Assembly (NCBI GenBank): GCA_002398825.1
Contig: DHBS01000051.1
Location: 92,562 to 112,205 of the forward strand
Origin: Syntrophomonas sp. UBA4922
Lineage (GTDB): Bacteria > Bacillota > Syntrophomonadia > Syntrophomonadales > Syntrophomonadaceae
Direction: 5' to 3'
DNA length: 19,644 bases
Under the pieces are notes generated by a model. That model was not told the origin of the DNA and searched no databases. It saw nothing but the letters and a program-made list of their open reading frames with translations. Below, piece after piece: positions 14,022 through 19,644 of this stretch; the stretch's first letter is position 1, and each line of letters begins with the position of its first letter. A program made the translations under genes and the position numbers.

Positions 14022-14786
14022 ATGAAAGTAATATCATTTTACCTAAAAGGGAAAATGGCTCATTTTCGCCGCTTTTATTCCAATTCGTCCTCGCTGACTT
14101 ATTCTATCCCGCCTCGAACAACGTTGGCGGGTATTATAGCCGGGTTGCTGGGCAGGGAGCGCGACAGCTACTACGACCTCTTTTCATTGCAAAACTGTCG
14201 GTTGGCAGTGGCGGCGGTTGCACCCATAAAAAAAAGCATGCAAAAGCTCAATTTGCTTAAAGTAGAAAGCGTTAATGAACTGAACGCTTCCAGCGGCTTT
14301 CACACCCAGACTGCGACTGAATTCATATTTCCTTTTAACATCAGAAATGGTTGCGTAGCTTACCAGGTATGGTTCCATCATAAGAATGCGGATATCATGG
14401 ATCAGGTGGAGAATCTGCTGGACCAAAAAGGCCCTACTTATGGCAGCCGGGGTATCGCTCTGGCTTTGGGAACAGCCTATAATTTGGGGTGGATTGAATA
14501 TGCCGGAGTGTTAAAGGGCGAAGACTACGCAGACGGGAAATATCATGAAGTGATTCATTCCGTCATACCCCGGGAAAATCTTGTTAATATAGGTCTAAAG
14601 GACATGGTTAACAATGAATATCGTCTGGTGCGGGAGGAACTGCCGCTGGAATTCGATCAGAACAGGAGCATTACTGCGCATAGTTTAAAGAATATGATAT
14701 TCGATATGAACGGAAATCCTATACCGGCTGAAGTAACGAGATATGTGAGGCTTGACAACCGGCAGTGCATAAGTTGGATGGAATAG
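14022..14786 (+). CDS. cas5: Cas5b, type I-B Cascade subunit binding the 5' handle
   Basis: This 254-aa protein has the Cas5 N-terminal pattern ISFYLKGKMAHFRRFYSNSS and then SLTYSIPPRTTLAGIIAGLLG (about residues 25-45). This is the conserved start of the type I-B Cas5 group, in which the domain caps the crRNA handle. TATEFIFPFNIRNGCVAYQV is also typical. ATG 14022 has TGGAGG 8 nt upstream and lies 14 bp after the cas7 stop. Its 3' end is followed directly by the region leading into cas3. Confidence 0.91.
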   Translation: MKVISFYLKGKMAHFRRFYSNSSSLTYSIPPRTTLAGIIAGLLGRERDSYYDLFSLQNCRLAVAAVAPIKKSMQKLNLLKVESVNELNASSGFHTQTATEFIFPFNIRNGCVAYQVWFHHKNADIMDQVENLLDQKGPTYGSRGIALALGTAYNLGWIEYAGVLKGEDYADGKYHEVIHSVIPRENLVNIGLKDMVNNEYRLVREELPLEFDQNRSITAHSLKNMIFDMNGNPIPAEVTRYVRLDNRQCISWME

Positions 14787-14848
14787 AAACGGGGAACCGG
14801 GACAGGGAAACAGCTCCGGTGCCGGACTTGCCGGGGGGTGGTTATGAG

Positions 14849-17323
14849 ATGTATTATGCCCGCTTGGATAAAGATAAAGGAACAGTACAGTTATTGCGGG
14901 ATCATTTGCGCAGTGTTGCCGGCAATCCTGAATGCAATTCTGGCAATAAGGTTAAATTCGAGCCGTTTGCGCAGGAAAAGCTGCAGGAAGTGTGCTATTG
15001 GATGAAATATTTCCATGACCTGGGCAAATATACCGATTATTTTCAAGATTATCTTCAAAACGGAAAAGATTCGGATTTTAAAAATCATGCCCATATTTCC
15101 GCCTTATTGCTTTATCGCTTCCTGCGAGAAAGCATGGAAATCAGCGATTTTAAAAAGAATGATAATGTATTGGCGTTTTTCGCTTATGTATGCGTTCGCC
15201 TTCATCATGGCAGTTTAGGCTTTAAACGGTTGTTCAGCGATGCGCAAATGCCGAAAATGTATAAAGAGATGCAAATACAAGGAGAAAACCTGAGCGGAAA
15301 AGCTGGGGAACTTTTAATGGACTGCGAACTGGACGAAACCATGAGTCAGGAAAAATTTCGGAAGTTTTGCGATGTATCCAGTTGGATGGATTCATCCAAA
15401 CTCCATCTTATGCACACCTATATAACCACAAGATTAGCTGACGCCAAATGGTATTTCCTGCTGATATACCTCTTCTCCATACTGGTTGATGCTGATAAAC
15501 TGGATTCCGCTCAATTGTCGACCCAGCCCGTAAACTGCTTGCACCCGGATGAGATTGTAAAATATCTGAAAGAAAAGAATATAGAAAAAACTGCTTTCGT
15601 ACAAAAACGCCAGGCAGCCAGGAACAGAATTATGGATGTAGTAGAAGGCTTAAGCGATGAACAAATAATGAGACAGCATATTTTTACCCTTACTGCACCT
15701 ACCGGGATAGGAAAAACCGTGGCTTCTCTGGAATGCGCACTCCGCTTGCAGCAAAAGTTGCACATGCTAAAAGGCTATACCCCAAGAATAATTACCGCAA
15801 TACCATTTATAAATATCATTGAACAAACCCGTCAGGTATATGAAGAGATTGCAGCGGACAAGGTTACGCTTATTGCTCACCATCGCCTGGCTGATATTAG
15901 TCTGGCAGACGATAACCGAGAAGAAATATCTATTGATAAAAAATTGCTGGAAATGGAATCATGGGAAGGCGACATTATTTTAACTACTTTTGTTCAACTT
16001 TTCCACTCTATTTTAAGCAGTAGAAACCGGGCGCTGAAAAAGATCAATAAATTGGCGGGAAGCATTGTCATCTTGGACGAAGTCCAGGCTTTGCCGGAAG
16101 CGTATATGCCTTTGCTGGGAGCCGTGATCACTAAAATTGCGGAGTATTACGGAACCTATTTTATCCTGATGACAGCTACCCAGCCCCGTTTGCTGGAATC
16201 AGCCAATAAAATTCTTACACCGGACGAATTATCGTCCGGCATCGAATTATTGCCGGACAACCAGCAATACTTCCAGAACTTAAAAAGAACTAAATTTGTT
16301 CCGCAACTGAAAAAAACAATGAACACCCAAGAATTTGTGGAATTCTTTAGCAACAAATGGCAGGGTAGAGGTTCAGCCTTGATTGTTGTAAACACTATAA
16401 AAAGAAGTATAGATGTTTATACCAAAATAAAGCAAGAATTAGCCCCAAAGTTCCCTGATGCAGAAATCCTATACCTGTCAACCAACATAATTCCCGCTCA
16501 AAGAGAAGAGGTAATAAAAAATGCCGCCCAGCTATTAGCCGAGAGTAGACCGGTGGTTATGGTATCGACTCAGACGATTGAAGCCGGTGTCGATCTGGAT
16601 TTCGACATGGGTTTTCGGGATATTGCCCCCCTGGCAGCATTGGTGCAAACTGCCGGCCGAATAAACCGTTCTGGCTTAAAGCAAGATTTCTCCCCAATTT
16701 ATATCGTACAAATAGAATCAGACAATTCCTATGTATATAGTCTGCATAATCTGGTTGATACTCGAGAGTTGCTGGCCGCTTATACAGAAATAACAGAACC
16801 TGAATATCAACAACTCATCAACCAATATTTTTCACTAACCTTGAATAGACCCCTATCCACTGAGTCAAAAAATATATGGAGTAAGGGAATAATGAAATTG
16901 GATTTTGAGGAAATCGATCAGTTTAAACTAATTGACAATGCGGGAGATATTATTGATGTATTTGTTGAATATGACTCAAAGGCCAGTTCTATTGCAGATG
17001 CTTATGAAGAAATATTAAGCGAAAAAGAAAACCTTAATCTGGGAGTTTTTGTTGGGGTAATTGATGATTCCCTACTCAATAAATTACCCAAGAAATTGAA
17101 TGTTTTTGAACGAAAAACCTTATTGCGGATTGTCCAGGCAATGATGAACAAATACATTATTCAAGTCAGAACGTCCAGAGCCGTAAAGAATCGTCCGGTT
17201 GAATTATCAGTGCGAAACGGGGCAAGATCAAATCTATTCTGGATTCCTCCTGCTCAAATTGACGATTATTATAATCGCGCAACCGGTTTTATTGATGAAT
17301 CTGGAAGAGCTTATATATTTTAA
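14849..17323 (+). CDS. cas3: Cas3 nuclease-helicase (HD plus SF2 helicase)
   Basis: I chose ATG 14849, preceded by GGGGGGTG at 8 nt, giving 824 aa. An in-frame GTG at 14765 would add 28 residues of non-conserved sequence and overlap cas5. The N-terminal HD nuclease shows the metal site HDLGK (H56, D57), the downstream NHAHIS and LHHGS histidines, and VDADK. The helicase has Walker A APTGIGKT (283-290), DEVQ box (410-413), TATQP (443-447) and motif VI with QTAGRINRSG. All catalytic motifs look intact. Cascade bound to target recruits this protein to nick and degrade DNA. It is separated from cas4 by 21 bp. Confidence 0.94.
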   Translation: MYYARLDKDKGTVQLLRDHLRSVAGNPECNSGNKVKFEPFAQEKLQEVCYWMKYFHDLGKYTDYFQDYLQNGKDSDFKNHAHISALLLYRFLRESMEISDFKKNDNVLAFFAYVCVRLHHGSLGFKRLFSDAQMPKMYKEMQIQGENLSGKAGELLMDCELDETMSQEKFRKFCDVSSWMDSSKLHLMHTYITTRLADAKWYFLLIYLFSILVDADKLDSAQLSTQPVNCLHPDEIVKYLKEKNIEKTAFVQKRQAARNRIMDVVEGLSDEQIMRQHIFTLTAPTGIGKTVASLECALRLQQKLHMLKGYTPRIITAIPFINIIEQTRQVYEEIAADKVTLIAHHRLADISLADDNREEISIDKKLLEMESWEGDIILTTFVQLFHSILSSRNRALKKINKLAGSIVILDEVQALPEAYMPLLGAVITKIAEYYGTYFILMTATQPRLLESANKILTPDELSSGIELLPDNQQYFQNLKRTKFVPQLKKTMNTQEFVEFFSNKWQGRGSALIVVNTIKRSIDVYTKIKQELAPKFPDAEILYLSTNIIPAQREEVIKNAAQLLAESRPVVMVSTQTIEAGVDLDFDMGFRDIAPLAALVQTAGRINRSGLKQDFSPIYIVQIESDNSYVYSLHNLVDTRELLAAYTEITEPEYQQLINQYFSLTLNRPLSTESKNIWSKGIMKLDFEEIDQFKLIDNAGDIIDVFVEYDSKASSIADAYEEILSEKENLNLGVFVGVIDDSLLNKLPKKLNVFERKTLLRIVQAMMNKYIIQVRTSRAVKNRPVELSVRNGARSNLFWIPPAQIDDYYNRATGFIDESGRAYIF

Positions 17324-17344
17324 TACTTGGAAAGAGAAAAGATT

Positions 17345-17842
17345 ATGGATTTTCAGGTTAATGGGACGCTTATTCAACAGTATTATATATGTAAACGGGA
17401 GGTTTGGTTGACATCCCGAAATTTATCAGGAGACCAGGATAATGAAAACTTGCAAATTGGAAAGATAATTGCTGAATTTACTTATAAAAGAAACAATAAG
17501 GAAGTTGACATCGGCGGAAGTAAAATTGATCTTATAAAGATAGAAAATGGAGAACTAGTGGTTGGTGAAGTAAAAAAGTCTTCACGCTTTTTAGAGAGTG
17601 CAGAAAAACAATTGCTGTTTTACCTGCTGCAATTGAAAGAGATGGGAGTTAATGCCCGCGGAGAATTGCTCATCCCGGAGGAAAAGGAAAAAATTGCGGT
17701 GGTTTTGGATGCCGGCAGCGAAGAGGAAATTCGGGCGGCCATGACGGATATTGAACATATAGTGGAGGGCCAGCTTCCGCCGCAAGCTGTAAAAATCAAG
17801 TATTGCCGCAATTGCGCATATAGTGAGTTTTGCTGGGCCTGA
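17345..17842 (+). CDS. cas4: Cas4 RecB-like exonuclease with iron-sulfur cluster
   Basis: This 165-aa protein starts at ATG 17345. MDFQVNGTLIQQYYICKREVW is the normal Cas4 beginning; the in-frame TTG at 17327 is upstream of a weak GGAAAGAG site. The four cluster ligands are C16 and the C-terminal trio C154, C157 and C163. The nuclease core has VDIGGSKIDLIK (Asp) and GELVVGEVKKS (E-x-K). In adaptation Cas4 trims prespacers and selects the PAM side. It ends 13 nt before the cas1 start. Confidence 0.94.
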   Translation: MDFQVNGTLIQQYYICKREVWLTSRNLSGDQDNENLQIGKIIAEFTYKRNNKEVDIGGSKIDLIKIENGELVVGEVKKSSRFLESAEKQLLFYLLQLKEMGVNARGELLIPEEKEKIAVVLDAGSEEEIRAAMTDIEHIVEGQLPPQAVKIKYCRNCAYSEFCWA

Positions 17843-17855
17843 GAGGGGGAGCCTT

Positions 17856-18848
17856 GTGAAGAAGACAATTTATGTACTGAATGACGGGGAGTTCAAACGC
17901 AAGGATAATACCTTGCATTTTGAAAGTGAAGAAGGCAAAAAATATATACCGGTCGAAGATGTTAAGGAAATCGTGGTATTCGGAGAAGTCTCTCTTAATA
18001 AACGATTTCTTGAGTTTCTAACCAGTAAGGAGATCATTCTTCATTTTCTCAATAATTACGGGTATTATGTCGGTTCCTACTACCCTCGCGAACATTTGAA
18101 TTCCGGATTCATGATTCTCAGGCAAGCCGAACATTATTTGGATGATAATAAAAGAATGAATTTGGCCCGGCTTTTTATCCAGGGAGCGGCAGCCAACATT
18201 ATTAATGTGGTTCGCTATTATCAAAACCGGGGAAAGCACCTGGAAACGGAGCTGGAGCAGATTCAGTCTCTGGTATGCCGAATTGACGGATGTTTCAAAC
18301 CGGATGAACTTATGGCTATAGAAGGCAATATTCGGGATAACTATTATGCTACCTTCAACAGCATAATCGACAAAGAGGATTTCGTCTTTCACGGCCGCAA
18401 CCGGCGTCCCCCGCAGGATCGGATCAACGCTCTGATCAGTTTTGGCAACACTCTGGCTTATATTGCTGTTCTCAGTGAAATCTACAAGACCCATCTTGAT
18501 CCCAGAATAGGCTATTTACATACTACCAATTTCCGTAGATTCACTCTCAATCTTGATGTGGCGGAGATATTTAAACCGATACTGGTGGACCGGCATATAT
18601 TCAGCCTACTGGCCAGAAACATGCTGAAAGCTTCCCATTTTGATAACAAGACCAACGGGATTCTGTTAAATGAGAAAGGTAGAAGAATATTTGTGGAGGG
18701 TTGGGAGGAAAGGCTCAGGACGACTATCAAGCATCGGGATTTAGGCCGGGAGGTATCTTATCGCCGTTTAATTCGGATGGAATTGTACAAGCTGGAAAAG
18801 CATTTGATCGGAGAACGGGAATATAGCCCATATGTATCCCGTTGGTAA
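17856..18848 (+). CDS. cas1: Cas1 integrase (type I-B)
   Basis: GTG 17856 is preceded by AGAGGGGG at about 5 nt and gives 330 aa starting MKKTIYVLNDGEFKRKDNTL, the usual Cas1b N-terminus. A further upstream GTG at 17823 would add non-conserved residues and overlap cas4. The metal site is visible as E156 (MAIEGNIRDNYY), H222 (GYLHTTNFRR) and D234/E237 (LNLDVAEIFKP). Other signatures are INALISFGNTLAY and a C-terminal YSPYVSRW. With Cas2 it inserts new spacers next to the leader. All residues needed for activity seem present. Confidence 0.96.
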   Translation: MKKTIYVLNDGEFKRKDNTLHFESEEGKKYIPVEDVKEIVVFGEVSLNKRFLEFLTSKEIILHFLNNYGYYVGSYYPREHLNSGFMILRQAEHYLDDNKRMNLARLFIQGAAANIINVVRYYQNRGKHLETELEQIQSLVCRIDGCFKPDELMAIEGNIRDNYYATFNSIIDKEDFVFHGRNRRPPQDRINALISFGNTLAYIAVLSEIYKTHLDPRIGYLHTTNFRRFTLNLDVAEIFKPILVDRHIFSLLARNMLKASHFDNKTNGILLNEKGRRIFVEGWEERLRTTIKHRDLGREVSYRRLIRMELYKLEKHLIGEREYSPYVSRW

Positions 18849-18860
18849 GGGGGCTGAAGG

Positions 18861-19124
18861 ATGTTTGTAATAGAAGTATATGATGTGGCCCAGAAACGGG
18901 TGGGTAAAGTCCTTAAGACATCGAGAAAGTATCTCTACTGGGTCCAAAATTCGGTGCTGGAGGGTGAAATAAACGAAAGCAGCTTTAAAAAATTGAAGCT
19001 TGAATTGTCTAAAATCATTGATGAGGAATATGATTCTGTCATGTTCTATACTTTTCGAACCACTAAATATTCAGAACGGGAGTTGATGGGACTTAAGAAA
19101 GGCGGAGAGAACACCTTCCTATAG
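18861..19124 (+). CDS. cas2: Cas2, structural partner of Cas1 in spacer integration
   Basis: This 87-aa protein has the ferredoxin fold of Cas2. VIEVYDVAQKRVGKVLKTSR carries the conserved Asp (D8) after the first strand, followed by YLYWVQNSVLEGEI, which is almost family consensus. ATG 18861 follows an AAGGGGG and GAAGG region, 12 bp after the cas1 stop. It is the last gene before the leader and array. Confidence 0.96.
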   Translation: MFVIEVYDVAQKRVGKVLKTSRKYLYWVQNSVLEGEINESSFKKLKLELSKIIDEEYDSVMFYTFRTTKYSERELMGLKKGGENTFL

Positions 19125-19281
19125 ATAACATTTTTTGTCGTCGATCGGCAATAGCGTTTAAAACCCCGGGTGGCGACGACAACAGAAATCCCGATATTTC
19201 CAACATCTCAAAAAAGAATATAGTTAAATTAGAAGAATAGGTTAGGTACCCGATTCGAATATATTCGCCGTCAAACGGGGG
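19125..19281 (+). promoter_or_regulatory. CRISPR leader
   Basis: A 157-bp AT-rich non-coding stretch lies between the cas2 stop and the first repeat. It holds a 9-bp inverted repeat (TTGTCGTCG at 19135-19143 and CGACGACAA at 19174-19182) with a 30-nt loop. A weak promoter-like pair, TTTCCA (19197-19202) and TATAGT (19219-19224), is spaced 16 bp apart. The array is read rightwards from here, with new spacers added at this end. Confidence 0.7.
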
Positions 19282-19644
19282 GTTTTTAGCGTACCTATGA
19301 GGAATTGAAACTTCCGTCACAAAGAAAAAAATATCACATTTCTGGTTAGTTTTTAGCGTACCTATGAGGAATTGAAACTTAAAGTCAGCTATCATGGATG
19401 AGCTAAATAAAGGGTTTTTAGCGTACCTATGAGGAATTGAAACTGGAAAAGATTTGAAAATATATCAGACAACTTTTGAAGTTTTTAGCGTACCTATGAG
19501 GAATTGAAACTGCGGTCCTCTAACTCTATTTCTATTCCTTGCACCCGTTTTTAGCGTACCTATGAGGAATTGAAACTGTTACATCTGCTGCAATTATATT
19601 CTTCGTTGATAAAGGTTTTTAGCGTACCTATGAGGAATTGAAAC
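19282..19644 (+). CRISPR. CRISPR array, 6 repeats and 5 spacers visible, continues beyond the window
   Basis: The repeat is 30 bp. It begins GTTTTTAGCGTACC, ends GAGGAATTGAAAC and appears identical in all six copies, which start at 19282, 19349, 19414, 19481, 19547 and 19615. Spacers are 37, 35, 37, 36 and 38 nt and all differ. The ATTGAAAC end gives the 8-nt handle typical of type I-B and III crRNAs. No degenerate terminal repeat is reached. The array lies immediately downstream of cas2 in the same orientation. A single repeat type and a single Cas6 suggest that the I-B and III-D complexes share these crRNAs. Confidence 0.98.

Noticed and set aside
19241..19252. TAGGTAC in the leader as a partial reverse-complement repeat
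   Set aside because: A 7-base match to the reverse complement of the repeat, with no extension, is not significant.
19093..19395. Minus-strand ORF of 100 codons over the leader and first repeats
   Set aside because: It reads through CRISPR repeats (giving the repeat-encoded VSIPHRYAK peptide) and lies opposite the array. This is a common spurious prediction.

Overview
The window reads as a chromosomal segment of a Clostridia-like Firmicute with low to moderate G+C. Evidence for this is the strong AGGAGG-type ribosome binding sites, frequent GTG and TTG starts, sigma-A-type promoters and a type I-B CRISPR repeat ending in ATTGAAAC. The species cannot be named from the sequence alone. The left edge (1-514) is a tRNA region: the 3' end of tRNA-Gly(GCC) with a terminator, then a consensus-like promoter driving tRNA-Cys(GCA) and tRNA-Leu(UAA), followed by a second terminator.

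From 733 to the right end everything is one large, entirely plus-strand CRISPR-Cas locus. A solitary cas6 comes first. A 372-bp gap follows (1480-1851), then a PD-(D/E)XK nuclease gene of DUF6602 type. Next is a type III-D-like effector module: cas10 without an HD domain, a single-domain cas7, a csx10/Cas5 with a C-terminal extension, a double-Cas7 protein, a Csx19-like protein and a large TIGR03986-like Cas7. A complete type I-B module follows (cas8b with a probable internal cas11b start, cas7, cas5, cas3), then cas4-cas1-cas2, a leader, and a CRISPR array of at least 6 repeats that runs off the window. From 1852 to 19124 the genes overlap or are separated by at most about 90 bp, so they look like one long transcription unit.

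The main discovery is in the gap between cas6 and the nuclease gene. It contains what looks like a free-standing crRNA-like RNA gene. It has its own near-consensus promoter (TTGAGA, 17 bp, TGT-TATAAT) and a degenerate repeat that keeps the 3' handle. A 27-nt pseudo-spacer follows, then a second degenerate repeat that keeps the 5' half, and a rho-independent terminator. The first 9 nt of the pseudo-spacer, and 15 of its first 17, match a site 100 bp downstream that overlaps the TATAAT box of the promoter before the nuclease/cas operon. That site carries a 5'-TCA PAM-like trinucleotide. This is the design of CreA/CreR-type RNAs, which direct Cascade to repress a promoter without cleaving it. Here the target appears to be the promoter of the operon that encodes Cascade itself, while cas6, needed to process the RNA, lies outside that operon.

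A second point is the III-D module. Its gene order (cas10, cas7, cas5 with extension, cas7-2x, csx19, large cas7) matches that of type III-Dv systems, in which Cas7-Cas5-Cas11 is one polypeptide. Here cas7 and the cas5-plus-extension are still two overlapping genes in different frames.
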